64,000 bases of DNA from Paenibacillus sp. HGH0039 (GCF_000411255.1 NZ_KE150413.1:1218999-1282998); one strand, 5' to 3'. Positions 45,544-54,191 are shown, numbered from the stretch's first letter. Notes: generated by a model from the sequence alone, not told the origin. Program-made: numbers and translations.

Positions 45544-45595
45544 ATCCGGACTCGTTCATTTCGACATCAAAGTGAATCATACGGAGGAAATTAAC

Positions 45596-46528
45596 ATGAC
45601 CCTTAAACAAACGATGACTGTTCTCGATACACTCGACAGCATTTATGCAAGCGGAGCGAAGGTAAAAGAATTGTTCGACGCCTATCCCGGCGTATCGGTG
45701 ACCGTATCCAAAGTCAGCGGGGAAAAAGGAAGCACGGATTTCGTCAAAGTCGTGATCCCCGGCACGGACGGCAAAAGCAAAGGCGGCAGCGCGCCGACTT
45801 TCGGCATTATCGGCCGTCTCGGCGGCATCGGGGCACGCCCTAGCCGCATCGGCCTCGTCTCCGATGCCGACGGAGCGGTTGCGGCTGTCGCCGCGGCGCT
45901 GAAGCTGGCGGATATGCAGACGAAGGGCGACGCGCTGCCGGGCGATGTGATCGTCACGACTCACATTTGCCCGGACGCGCCGACCCGCCCGCATGAACCG
46001 GTCGATTTTATGGATTCGCCGGTCGATATCTTGACGATGAACCAGGAGGAAGTCGTGCCCGAAATGGACGCGATTCTGTCCATCGACACGACGAAGGGCA
46101 ACCGCGTGATCAATCACAAAGGCATCGCGATTTCGCCGACTGTGAAGGAAGGGTACATCCTCCGCGTCAGCGACGATCTGCTCCGCATTATGGAGATGAC
46201 GACCGGTCAGCATGCGGTGACGTTCCCGGTTACGATGCAGGACATCACGCCGTACGGCAACGACCTGTATCACATCAACTCCATCCTGCAGCCGGCCGTA
46301 GCGACGGATGCTCCCGTCGTCGGTGTTGCGGTAACGGCGCAATCCGTCGTGCCGGGCTGTGGAACGGGCGCGAGCCATGAGACGGACATCGCGGCGGCGG
46401 CGCGTTTCGCCATTGAAGCGGCCAAGGAAACGACGGCCGGCACGTGCGCTTTCTACGACCCGGAAGAATTCGGCCGGATCACGAAGCTGTACGGGTCCAT
46501 GAAAATTTTGCAGACCAGCGGCAAGTAA
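45596..46528 (+). CDS. DUF1177-family protein
   Basis: ATG 45596 after CGGAGGAAA gives 310 aa. Conserved segments include GIIGRLGGIGARPSRIGLVSDADGAV, GDVIVTTHICPDAPTRPHEPVDFMDSPVD and AILSIDTTKGNRVINHKGIAISPTVKEGYIL. The His/Asp-rich pattern and the fold hint at a metal-dependent peptidase-like protein, but the activity is unknown. It is typically encoded with AroM and DUF917. A terminator-like hairpin lies between it and the AroM gene. Confidence 0.88.
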   Translation: MTLKQTMTVLDTLDSIYASGAKVKELFDAYPGVSVTVSKVSGEKGSTDFVKVVIPGTDGKSKGGSAPTFGIIGRLGGIGARPSRIGLVSDADGAVAAVAAALKLADMQTKGDALPGDVIVTTHICPDAPTRPHEPVDFMDSPVDILTMNQEEVVPEMDAILSIDTTKGNRVINHKGIAISPTVKEGYILRVSDDLLRIMEMTTGQHAVTFPVTMQDITPYGNDLYHINSILQPAVATDAPVVGVAVTAQSVVPGCGTGASHETDIAAAARFAIEAAKETTAGTCAFYDPEEFGRITKLYGSMKILQTSGK

Positions 46529-46548
46529 GCTTGGAACGGGACAGCAGG

Positions 46549-46576
46549 CAGGGGAGTTTCCCCTGTCCTTTTTTTT
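46549..46576 (+). terminator. Hairpin with U-run inside the OPT operon
   Basis: CAGGGGA and TCCCCTG form a stem with a 3-nt loop, followed by CC and eight T. It lies between the DUF1177 stop and the AroM ribosome site, so it should lower expression of the last two genes unless relieved. Confidence 0.8.
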
Positions 46577-46614
46577 CAGCCGCTTCGGGCGGATCTTTCA
46601 TGGGGGTGGAGAAC

Positions 46615-47286
46615 ATGGAGAAACTGGGAATGATTACAATCGGCCAAGCGCCGAGGACAGACGTGGCGCCGATTGTGGAGCGCTGCCTGGAGGGGCGCGC
46701 CGAGCTCGTTCAGGGCGGTGCCTTGGACGGGCTTGACAAAGCGGAAATCGAGAGGGACCTTTCTCCGGAAGAAGGGCAGTACGTGCTGACGTCGCGTCTG
46801 GCGACCGGAGAATCCGTCTTGATGTCGCGCGAGAAGCTGCAGCCTCTGCTGCAGAAGCGGATTAGCGAGTTCGAGGAGGCCGGAATCAGGCACATTTTGC
46901 TGCTGTGCACGGGCGTATTCCCCGGCCTTACTACAGAGCGGTCGTATCTGATCGAGCCCGACCATCTCATCCCTCCCGCTGTCAAAGCGATGGCCGGCGG
47001 CCGCAGGCTCGGCGTGCTCGTTCCGCTGGCGGAGCAGCGCGCAACGCTTGCGCAGAAGTATGAGCCCTACGGCTTGAGCCCGGTTTTTGCCGTCGCGTCG
47101 CCGTACAAACTGGACGAAGCCGAATTCCGGCGTGCCGCCGAGGAACTGAAAGAGAAGAGCGACATCATCGTGCTGGACTGTATGGGGTACACGGAGGAAG
47201 CGCGGCAGTTTATGGCGGAGGCTTCGGGGAAGCCTGTGGTTCTGTCCAATGCTCTGATGGGCAAGCTCGTATCGGAAATGATTTAG
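46615..47286 (+). CDS. aroM: AroM-family protein
   Basis: ATG 46615 with GGGGTGGAG upstream gives 223 aa; ATG 46600 is an alternative. LGMITIGQAPRTDV and ILLLCTGVFPGL are hallmark segments of AroM, which has a racemase-like fold with Cys residues (LLLCTGVF, IVLDCMGYT) at the positions of the two catalytic thiols. In E. coli aroM is next to aro genes without a proven role; here it sits with DUF1177 and DUF917. It may act as a second racemase or isomerase. Confidence 0.88.
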   Translation: MEKLGMITIGQAPRTDVAPIVERCLEGRAELVQGGALDGLDKAEIERDLSPEEGQYVLTSRLATGESVLMSREKLQPLLQKRISEFEEAGIRHILLLCTGVFPGLTTERSYLIEPDHLIPPAVKAMAGGRRLGVLVPLAEQRATLAQKYEPYGLSPVFAVASPYKLDEAEFRRAAEELKEKSDIIVLDCMGYTEEARQFMAEASGKPVVLSNALMGKLVSEMI

Positions 47287-47383
47287 AAGAAGCTATGTTG
47301 AGACGGGTTGAGGCTGATGCAGGGAAGCAATCGAACGTCAGCCCCTTCCCGGCCCATTTTCCAATTCAGAAAGGATGAAGATA

Positions 47384-48331
47384 ATGAACGAATCACTCAT
47401 TGAAGTCGGCAAACATGTGTTGCAAAGCTGTCTGGGCCTGCAGGCCCGGGAATCTTTCCTGGTCGTCTCGGACGAGGACAAGAGACATCTCGCTGAGCCG
47501 CTTTACGAAGCGGGAAAAGCGCTTGGAGCGGAGGCTGTGCTTATGGTCATGAAGGACCGGTACAGACCGGGGGAAGAGCCTCCTGCCGCAGTTGCCGCCG
47601 CCATGATCACTTCGAACGTGGTCGTCTGCATCACGAAGCAGTCTCTCACGCATACGCAGGCCCGCAAAAATGCGGCTGCCGCCGGAGCAAGGCTGGCCAC
47701 GATGCCGGGCATTACGGAGGATATGTTCCTCCACGGCGCCATCTCGGCCGATTATGCCGAGGTTAAGCGTCTGACGGAGCAAGTGACGAAGCTCTTAACC
47801 GGGGCCCGTGAGGTGCGCATCGAGAAGGGCGGCTACACGCTCACTTTCCCTGTGGAGGGAAGAAACGGCGTGCCGAGCACCGGTCTGTATCTGAATCCCG
47901 GCGAGTCGGGGAATTTGCCGTCCGGCGAAGCGTACATCGCGCCGCTGGAAGGAACGGCGGAAGGGCAAATCCTGATCGACGGGTCTATTGCCGGGATCGG
48001 CAAGCTGAGCGAGCCTCTTCTGCTCACGATCGAACAGGGCCGTATCGTGAAGGCGGAAGGCGAAGCCGGACCGCAGCTCCTGGGCATGCTCGGAGACAAA
48101 GACGGCCGGCTTCTCTGCGAATTCGGAGTCGGAACGAACGATAAAGCGAGAATCACCGGCGTCATCCTGGAAGACGAGAAGGTGTACGGCACGATACATG
48201 TGGCCTTCGGCAGCAACAATACGTTCGGAGGAACGATCATGGCCGGCGTCCATATCGACGGACTCGTTAAAGAGCCGACCGTATATCTGGACGGCAAACT
48301 CATCATGGAGAAGGGGAAGCTGGCTTTTTAG
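47384..48331 (+). CDS. M29-like aminopeptidase family protein
   Basis: ATG 47384 (GAAAGG 10 bp upstream) gives 315 aa. SLIEVGKHVLQSCLGLQARESFLVVSDEDKRHLAEPLYEAGKALGAEAVLMV matches the N-terminal domain of thermophilic leucyl aminopeptidases, and the C-terminal part GEFG-like LCEFGVGTNDKARITGVILEDEKVYGTIHVAFGSNNTFGG carries conserved E, H and D/N positions. It is shorter than classic M29 enzymes (about 400 aa). It probably hydrolyses a small peptide or amide imported by the OPT protein. Confidence 0.82.
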   Translation: MNESLIEVGKHVLQSCLGLQARESFLVVSDEDKRHLAEPLYEAGKALGAEAVLMVMKDRYRPGEEPPAAVAAAMITSNVVVCITKQSLTHTQARKNAAAAGARLATMPGITEDMFLHGAISADYAEVKRLTEQVTKLLTGAREVRIEKGGYTLTFPVEGRNGVPSTGLYLNPGESGNLPSGEAYIAPLEGTAEGQILIDGSIAGIGKLSEPLLLTIEQGRIVKAEGEAGPQLLGMLGDKDGRLLCEFGVGTNDKARITGVILEDEKVYGTIHVAFGSNNTFGGTIMAGVHIDGLVKEPTVYLDGKLIMEKGKLAF

Positions 48332-48392
48332 GTGTAATACGCTGTCAGTACCCACCCTGTACAATCACGGCCGTCCGCGGCCAATAAATCAA

Positions 48393-48448
48393 ATCGCCCG
48401 TCCTCTTATGCTCCGACAGAGCGTGAAAGGACGGGCGATTTTTTTTAA
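48393..48448. terminator. Terminator between convergent operons
   Basis: AATCGCCCGTCCT pairs with AGGACGGGCGATT across a large loop, followed by eight T on the plus strand. It ends the OPT operon and overlaps the end of the kinase gene on the other strand. Confidence 0.9.
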
Positions 48449-49716
48449 CCTCCACCGGGACCTTTGGAAGAAAGGGGCAGCGAGAGAGTGAATTCCGTCC
48501 CCCCATGAAGCTCGCTGAACACCGAGACCGTGCCGTTCATGGATCGGATCACTTGATAAGAATACGTAAGGCCCAGGCCGGTGCCCGTATTTTTGGTGGA
48601 ATAATAGATGGAGCCGAGCCGCCTCAGCTGTTCTTTGTTCATCCCGATTCCATTGTCCCGGATGTGTACTTTCACGAGGTGCCCGTCCGTATGCATGCGC
48701 AGCGTGACGTTTCCTTTTTGTATGGCGGAACAGGCTTCGACGGCGTTTTTTACGAAATTGACAAGGAGCTGTTTCATTTCGGCTCCGTTAGCGGTTAGTC
48801 GTACGGGTTCGGACGGGACATGCAGGATCAGCGACACATTGTTCATTGTGGCATAGGGAGTCATAACCTCCGCGACAGCCTCCAGCTCATGGACGAGATC
48901 GATTTCTTCGCGCTTTTGCGTTAAAGGCTTGGACATGGATAAATACTCCGACAGAATCGCTTCCGTTCGCTTCACTTCCTCGATGCTGATGTCAATGAAC
49001 CGGTGAAGTTTTTCGGGAGGCATTGCCTGATCTTGACGGATCAGCTTCAAAAAACCGAGCACGGTTGTGAGCGGGTTGCGCACTTCATGCACCAGGGATG
49101 CGGCGACCTGGCCGACGGCTTCGATTTTCTCGCTTTGCAGGTACCTCATGTACATGTCCTTATCCGTCGCGGATTTCTCAAACAAGTAGATCAGCAGCAG
49201 AACTCCGACCGAATTGTGAACGGGTATGATCAGAATATGGTAAGTCAAATGAGTCAGAATATAATCGGGCCGGTTGATATACAAAAGAAGCAGGGGAAAA
49301 AAAGAATAGCAAAGTCCGGCCATAAGGGCGACCAGGTACTTCTGGCTTGTCCTGTGGTAGACACGGCACAGCAAGACCGACAGGGGGAACGTAACCAGCA
49401 AGATGCCCATAGCCGAAGAGGTCCCGGGTCCGCCCAAATAAAGGCGGTACAGAACAAACTCCAGCACAAGCAGAAGGCCGATGCGAAACCCGCCGAACAC
49501 AAGCGCGAAAAAAAGGATGACGTAACGGACATCGAACTGGATGCCTTTTTCGACGCTGGAAGCGAATGTCATGGAAAGAAACAGGCAGATCATGGAGGTA
49601 ATCAGAATAAATTTCTTGGAGTAATTGGTGTCTTTGTCCCGGTAATAGAAGCTGTACAGTACGAAAGGCATAAGGGAAAAAAAGAGCTGAAGTAAAAGAT
49701 CCTTGATCTGTGCCAA
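48445..49716 (-). CDS. KinB-like sporulation-type histidine kinase
   Basis: A 423-aa kinase on the minus strand with a TTG start at 49716 after AGAGGGTGAG. The N-terminal 180 residues hold six or so membrane segments of the 5TM-5TMR_LYT type. The cytosolic kinase core has H210 in ASLVHEVRNPLTTVLGFLKLIRQD, an N box (LLVNFVKNAVEACSAI), DNGIGMN and TGTGLGLTYSYQVI. It lacks a receiver domain and has no adjacent response regulator. This is the layout of KinB, which feeds phosphate into the sporulation phosphorelay through Spo0F; a phosphorelay role is inferred. Confidence 0.88.
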   Translation of the reverse strand: MAQIKDLLLQLFFSLMPFVLYSFYYRDKDTNYSKKFILITSMICLFLSMTFASSVEKGIQFDVRYVILFFALVFGGFRIGLLLVLEFVLYRLYLGGPGTSSAMGILLVTFPLSVLLCRVYHRTSQKYLVALMAGLCYSFFPLLLLYINRPDYILTHLTYHILIIPVHNSVGVLLLIYLFEKSATDKDMYMRYLQSEKIEAVGQVAASLVHEVRNPLTTVLGFLKLIRQDQAMPPEKLHRFIDISIEEVKRTEAILSEYLSMSKPLTQKREEIDLVHELEAVAEVMTPYATMNNVSLILHVPSEPVRLTANGAEMKQLLVNFVKNAVEACSAIQKGNVTLRMHTDGHLVKVHIRDNGIGMNKEQLRRLGSIYYSTKNTGTGLGLTYSYQVIRSMNGTVSVFSELHGGTEFTLSLPLSSKGPGGG

Positions 49717-49888
49717 TATCGCTCACCCTCTGGACGTGGTTAACTTCATCTGATCCCCTAAACTATTCGGCATGAAGGGGGAAATTCCTGGGGCTCAAAA
49801 TGAATATTTCCAGGAACCGGGAGAAACCTCAGTTTTCAGATTCCTTAAATATGTTATAATCCACGGTATCAGAGAAAGGGGACCCGCT

Positions 49889-50482
49889 ATGTCTGTGAAC
49901 AACCCGGAAAAAGTTACGCAGCAGAGAGAAGAACGCAGGTCGCAGATTCTTCATGCGTCCATCGGAATTTTCGCCAAAAAGGGCCTCGCGGCGGCCAAAA
50001 TATCGGATATTGCGGAAGCGGCGGGCATTTCCCACGGCCATGTATACAACTATTATTCCTCCAAAGAAGAGCTGTTCGTCAGCCTGGTCAAGATGCTTCA
50101 GGAAAGATACGGCAGAGTCTGCGAAGAGGCCCGCCGCCGGGAAGGAAATGCGCGCGATAAGCTTCTTTGGCATGCCCGGAAAATCGGGGAGGACGAGAAT
50201 GCGTTGAACGGTATGCATGTCGTTCTGCATGCGGAGACGATAGCGAGCATCTCCCCGGAAGAAAAGCGGGAAATACCGCGAAGGGCCGTCGAGAACCTCC
50301 AGCCGATTATCGCGATCGTGAAGCAGGGACAAGAAGAGGGGACATTCCGGGAAGGAAGACCGGAGGATTTGGCGGTGCTTTATTTCGCTCTGCTCAACGG
50401 AGTCAGCGGGGCCCGGCGCAGAGGACTGGGCGCCGTAGCGAACCCGGATGAAGAGCAGCTGGTCGGTTTGCTTTGCAAATAA
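49889..50482 (+). CDS. TetR-family repressor
   Basis: ATG 49889 after GAAAGGGG gives 197 aa; the longer frame from 49772 lacks a ribosome site. The DNA-binding domain (about 15-60) reads RRSQILHASIGIFAKKGLAAAKISDIAEAAGISHGHVYNYYSSKEELF. The C-terminal ligand-binding domain is helical. It lies directly upstream of a promoter containing a TetR-type palindrome (50583-50596), so it probably represses the sulfonate-type transport genes. Confidence 0.92.
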   Translation: MSVNNPEKVTQQREERRSQILHASIGIFAKKGLAAAKISDIAEAAGISHGHVYNYYSSKEELFVSLVKMLQERYGRVCEEARRREGNARDKLLWHARKIGEDENALNGMHVVLHAETIASISPEEKREIPRRAVENLQPIIAIVKQGQEEGTFREGRPEDLAVLYFALLNGVSGARRRGLGAVANPDEEQLVGLLCK

Positions 50483-50536
50483 GCCGGCGGATATGGAGGG
50501 GCTGCCGCCTTCTTTTCAAGTATTGCTAAAAAAGTA

Positions 50537-50596
50537 TTGACTTCCCAAAAAGGGGCTGATAAAATCATTCCAACAAGCGCTGACTGACTAGTCAGT
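50537..50596 (+). promoter_or_regulatory. Promoter and TetR-type operator of the sulfonate operon
   Basis: TTGACT (50537-50542) and TAAAAT (50560-50565) have 17-bp spacing. Just downstream, ACTGACTAGTCAGT (50583-50596) is a perfect palindrome of the kind bound by TetR repressors, flanked by further GACT/AGTT half-sites. It lies about +10 to +25 from the expected start, where a repressor would block initiation. Confidence 0.75.
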
Positions 50597-50690
50597 TAGT
50601 CGACTCTTAAAACCAACTATTTTTATGTGAATATGAGGTTTAAATGTTTTTAGGAGTCAATCGATAACTCTGGTATCCTACCGGTCCACT

Positions 50691-50740
50691 GGTGGCACCT
50701 TGCACGGCCCGCTTAACGCGCGCTGTCGGGTGTCTTTTTT
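50691..50740 (+). promoter_or_regulatory. Leader hairpin with U-run ahead of ssuA-like gene
   Basis: GGTGGCACC (50691-50699) resembles the core of a T-box, and its GGCACC pairs with GGTGTC to close an imperfect hairpin followed by six T. It ends about 35 bp before the binding-protein start codon. A complete T-box leader (stem I, AGTA loop) was not recognised in the roughly 120 nt upstream, so only an attenuator-like element is claimed. Confidence 0.4.
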
Positions 50741-50774
50741 GTACCCAAAATTTTTGTGCAAAGGGGCACGGCGG

Positions 50775-51791
50775 ATGAACAAACTACAAGCATCGTTAGC
50801 GGCCGCGGCACTCGCCATAGGCTTGGCCGGACTTACGGGATGCGGCGCCGGACAGGCCGCGACAAACGCCTCCGGGACGGACGCGCCTAAGGGCAAATAT
50901 ACCGTCAACCTCGCTAACAACGGGGGCGGAGGGCTGCTTCTCCTGGCCAAGGAGAAAGGCTGGTTCGAGGAGGAGTTCGCCAAAATCGGCGGGGACGTCA
51001 AATGGTCCGAGTTTCCGAGCGGACCGGCTCTTCTGGAGGCACTGGCCGCGGGACGCGTCGATTTCTCCTGGCTCGGGGACGGGGCGGCGATATCCGCTCA
51101 GGCGAACAACCTGCCGGTCACGACGCTGTCTCTGCTCTCCGAGGGCTTGAAAGGGCTCAACATCGTGATCGTTCCGGCCAAAAGCACCGCCCAGAGCCTT
51201 GCGGATTTGAAAGGGAAAAAGATCGCCATTGCCAAGGGGACTACGCTTCATGTTTTTTTCATCAAAGCGGTTAAGCAGGCGGGGCTGAAAGAATCCGACT
51301 TCCAACTCATTCAGCTTCAGGCGGAAGAATCTGTCGCCGCTTTCGAATCGGGGGCGGTGGATGCCTGGGTCGGACTGGACCCGTATACGAGCATCCAAAT
51401 CGCCAAAAACGGCGCGCGCGTCCTGACGAGCGGGGAAGCTCTGAACATCAAAGCGCCGGTGCTTACGATCGGCCGGACCGATTTTATCAAGGATCACCCG
51501 GGGGCGGCGGAAGCTTTCCTGAAAGGATTCGAGAAAGCGATCGAGTTTCAGAAGGGGCACCGGGATGAGGTCGTCGAGTTCATAGCGAAGGCGAAGAAGG
51601 CGGACCGGGCGACGATCGAGCTGGTGGTACAAAATACCGAATATTCGAACGTTCCGATTTCGAAAGAGATCTTCAGTATCCAGCAGGCTTCGGCGGACAT
51701 CCTCCTGGAAGCGGGCTTTATCAAGAAGAAAATCGACGTGACGCGAAATACGGACAGCAAAGCGATTGAAGCCGTGAAACCGGCTAAATAA
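50775..51791 (+). CDS. ssuA: Aliphatic sulfonate/nitrate-type ABC substrate-binding lipoprotein
   Basis: ATG 50775 after AAAGGGGCACGGCGG gives 338 aa with a lipobox (GLTGC, Cys 23). The mature part has the SsuA/TauA/NMT1 pattern: KEKGWFEEEFAKIGGDVKWSEFPSGPALLEALAAGRVDFSWLGDG, DLKGKKIAIAKGTTLHVFF and GAVDAWVGLDPYTS. It would bind sulfonates or a similar anion outside the membrane. The next genes encode the permease and a TauD-like dioxygenase, which favours a sulfonate. Confidence 0.85.
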   Translation: MNKLQASLAAAALAIGLAGLTGCGAGQAATNASGTDAPKGKYTVNLANNGGGGLLLLAKEKGWFEEEFAKIGGDVKWSEFPSGPALLEALAAGRVDFSWLGDGAAISAQANNLPVTTLSLLSEGLKGLNIVIVPAKSTAQSLADLKGKKIAIAKGTTLHVFFIKAVKQAGLKESDFQLIQLQAEESVAAFESGAVDAWVGLDPYTSIQIAKNGARVLTSGEALNIKAPVLTIGRTDFIKDHPGAAEAFLKGFEKAIEFQKGHRDEVVEFIAKAKKADRATIELVVQNTEYSNVPISKEIFSIQQASADILLEAGFIKKKIDVTRNTDSKAIEAVKPAK

Positions 51792-51810
51792 GGAGAAGGA
51801 GGCGAAGACC

Positions 51811-52677
51811 GTGTCAGCTTTGGGACAATTAAATCCGTCTTCTCCGGCCGCCAAGGATCTGGAAGAGAGGGAAGGGAGACAAGCCGCAGCCGGCAGGGCA
51901 TCCGCCAGACGCGGAGGCAAACTGAAAATCGTCCTGCTCGGGCTCGTGCTGCCGCTGGCGGCGCTTGTCGTCTGGCAGACGGTAAGCGGGCTGAAACTGG
52001 TCTCCGCGACGCTATTTCCTTCACCGCTCAGCATTGCGGAGGAATTCGCGGCCATGGTTCAATCCGGCGAGCTTTTCCATCATCTGAGGGTGAGCGTGCA
52101 GCGGGCGGCCTACGGCTTTTTGCTTGGCGGCTCGCTCGGTCTCCTGATCGGTCTGCTGGTCGGTTTGAGGAAAAGAGCCGAGTACATGCTCGACCCTACT
52201 TTACAGATGCTCCGCACTGTTCCGCATCTTGCGATCACGCCGCTTTTTATACTCTGGTTCGGGTTCGACGAGTTGTCCAAAATTTTGCTGATCGCGCTGG
52301 GAGCTTTCTTCCCGCTGTATGTGAATACATTCCTCGGTGTCCGGAACGTGGACTCCAAGCTGTTTGACGTAGCCAAAGTGCTGGAGTTCAGCCGTTTCCG
52401 GCAAATTACGAAGCTGGTGCTCCCCTCGGCGCTGCCGAATGTTCTGCTCGGACTCAGGCTGTCGCTGGGCGTCGCCTGGCTGGGGCTCGTCGTTGCGGAG
52501 CTGATGGGATCGAGCGAAGGCATCGGGTATATGATCCAGGATGCCAGGCAGTTTTCCAGAACGACCGCCGTGTTTGTGGGCATCCTTATTTTCGCTGTTG
52601 TCGGCAAGCTTGTGGATTCCGTCGTGCGGCTGCTGGAAGAGCGGCTGCTGAAATGGCGCGACAATTACAAGGGATAG
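51811..52677 (+). CDS. ssuC: Sulfonate-type ABC transporter permease
   Basis: A 288-aa protein with GTG start after AAGGAGAAGGAGG. A charged N-terminal extension of about 45 residues (LEEREGRQAAAGRASARRGG) precedes six membrane segments. The ATPase-docking loop is SKLFDVAKVLEFSRFRQITKLVLPSALPNVLLGLRL. It belongs to the SsuC/TauC group. No ATPase gene (SsuB) accompanies it, so the importer must borrow one encoded elsewhere. Confidence 0.88.
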   Translation: MSALGQLNPSSPAAKDLEEREGRQAAAGRASARRGGKLKIVLLGLVLPLAALVVWQTVSGLKLVSATLFPSPLSIAEEFAAMVQSGELFHHLRVSVQRAAYGFLLGGSLGLLIGLLVGLRKRAEYMLDPTLQMLRTVPHLAITPLFILWFGFDELSKILLIALGAFFPLYVNTFLGVRNVDSKLFDVAKVLEFSRFRQITKLVLPSALPNVLLGLRLSLGVAWLGLVVAELMGSSEGIGYMIQDARQFSRTTAVFVGILIFAVVGKLVDSVVRLLEERLLKWRDNYKG

Positions 52678-52755
52678 TCCCGGGTAAGGCAGCCGAGCTG
52701 CCGGTCCGGGCTTGCCGCTGACGATAAATCAACCATTTTAAAGGAGGAAAAGAAC

Positions 52756-53667
52756 ATGAGTGAACAAGTGAAGGTAACCCCGGTTTCAGGAAGAATTGGT
52801 GCTATTATTGAAGGGATTTCATTGTCCGGCAGTCTCGATGCAAGCACGGTAGGTTTTATCCGCGAAAAGTTGCTCCGGCATAAGGTTATTTTCTTCCGGG
52901 GTCAGAATCACCTGGACAATGCCGGACAGGAAGAGTTTACAAAGCTGCTCGGCAGTCCGATCGCCCACCCGACGATCAAGCCCAAAGACGGCACGGATTA
53001 CGTTCTGGAGCTGGATTCGACTCACGGTGGACGCGCCAACGTGTGGCACACGGATGTGACGTTTGTCGATGCATATCCGGCTGCTTCTATCCTCCGGGGA
53101 ATTGTGATTCCCGAATCGGGCGGGGATACGGTGTGGGCGAATACGGCAGCCGCTTATGAACTCCTTCCTGCGGAGCTGCGCGAGCTGGCCGACAAGCTGC
53201 GGGTGCTGCACACCAATGATTTCGATTATGCGGCCACAGCCAGAACGGTTAACGCCCTGGGCAGCGAAGCGGCACGGAAATACCGGGAGAGCTTCGCTTC
53301 CACGGTCTACGAAACGGAGCATCCGCTCGTCCGCGTTCACCCGGAAACGGGAGAGAAGACACTGGTTTTGGGCGGCTTCGCCAAAAAAATCGAAGGCTTC
53401 TCCATCGCCGATTCCCAGAAGCTTATCGCCTTGTTCCAGGAACATATCACAAGCCTGGAAAATACCGTGCGCTGGCGCTGGGCCGAAGGCGACGTGGCGG
53501 TCTGGGATAACCGCGCCACGCAGCATTACGCCGTGAACGATTACGGCGACCAGCATCGGGTCGTCCGCCGGGTCACGATTGCCGGCGAAGTCCCGGTCGG
53601 TGTGGACGGCCGCAAGAGCGTGACGCGCATCGTCTCGGAGCCTGCGGCTGCGGCGAGCGCGTCGTAA
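52756..53667 (+). CDS. TauD/TfdA-family Fe(II)/2-oxoglutarate dioxygenase
   Basis: A 303-aa enzyme starting 78 bp after the permease, with AAGGAGGAAAAG before ATG. The metal triad is H98-x-D100 (VWHTDVTF) and H267 (DYGDQHRVVRRVT), and the 2-oxoglutarate Arg is in the same C-terminal strand. TauD releases sulfite from taurine; relatives act on alkyl sulfates or other sulfonates. Association with a sulfonate-type importer suggests sulfur scavenging. It is followed by GC-rich repeats and two tandem terminators. Confidence 0.92.
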   Translation: MSEQVKVTPVSGRIGAIIEGISLSGSLDASTVGFIREKLLRHKVIFFRGQNHLDNAGQEEFTKLLGSPIAHPTIKPKDGTDYVLELDSTHGGRANVWHTDVTFVDAYPAASILRGIVIPESGGDTVWANTAAAYELLPAELRELADKLRVLHTNDFDYAATARTVNALGSEAARKYRESFASTVYETEHPLVRVHPETGEKTLVLGGFAKKIEGFSIADSQKLIALFQEHITSLENTVRWRWAEGDVAVWDNRATQHYAVNDYGDQHRVVRRVTIAGEVPVGVDGRKSVTRIVSEPAAAASAS

Positions 53668-53784
53668 GCGGGCTGCGGCTGACAAGCCTCAGCCCTGCGC
53701 AGGGCTGGCCCGGGCGAGAGCCGGAACGCCGACTGGAGCGTAGGCGGAGCCGAGCCGGGGCCGGACGGGAGCGTAGCCGGAGCC

Positions 53785-53847
53785 GGAGCAAAGTCAAGCG
53801 AAAGCCGCAAGGGAGCGGAGCAAAGTCAAGCGAGGCCGCAAGGGAGC
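53785..53847. repeat. Tandem repeat in a GC-rich gene-free stretch
   Basis: Two adjacent units starting GGAGCAAAGTCAAGCG (32 and 31 bp) lie within about 200 bp (53700-53910) of low-complexity GAGC/GCCG sequence. No gene is credible between 53668 and 54191; the interval holds these repeats and two hairpin terminators. Confidence 0.75.
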
Positions 53848-54070
53848 GTAATCAGAGCGTAGCCGGGGCCGAGCCAGAGCCAAGCCAGAGCGGAGCGGAC
53901 ACAGCGCGGGTCTTGGCGTGCGTCTGACTTGGCCCGCGATTTCTGAGCGGGCCCGGCCGTGGCGGCGGCAGGCAAACGCCGTTCCGCGGAGCCGCCGGGA
54001 CCGCCCGCGAATCCCGGGTGCGTTTCGGCATGGCACGGGGCGAATATCTACCGTGATCCTGCTCCAGCGA

Positions 54071-54110
54071 AAGAGAGCGTATCCCGGCTGACGGATACGC
54101 TCTCTTCGTT
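54071..54110. terminator. Terminator 1 of a tandem pair
   Basis: AAGAGAGCGTATCC pairs perfectly with GGATACGCTCTCTT around an 8-nt loop. It lies between convergent genes. Confidence 0.8.
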
Positions 54111-54131
54111 GTGCTGTCTGGCCCTAGCCCC

Positions 54132-54173
54132 AAAAAGAGCGTGTCCCCAACTGACGGGATACGCTCTTTTTTT
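54132..54173. terminator. Terminator 2 of a tandem pair
   Basis: AAAAAGAGCGTGTCCC pairs with GGGATACGCTCTTTTT, with poly-A and poly-T on opposite sides, so it can work in both directions. Its stem is related to that at 54071, pointing to duplication. Confidence 0.88.
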
Positions 54174-54191
54174 GGTGTGCCCGGCCCCGCG

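Noticed and set aside
50796-52055. 419-aa minus-strand frame across ssuA/ssuC
   Set aside because: Antisense to two convincing genes; composition is typical of shadow frames in GC-rich DNA.
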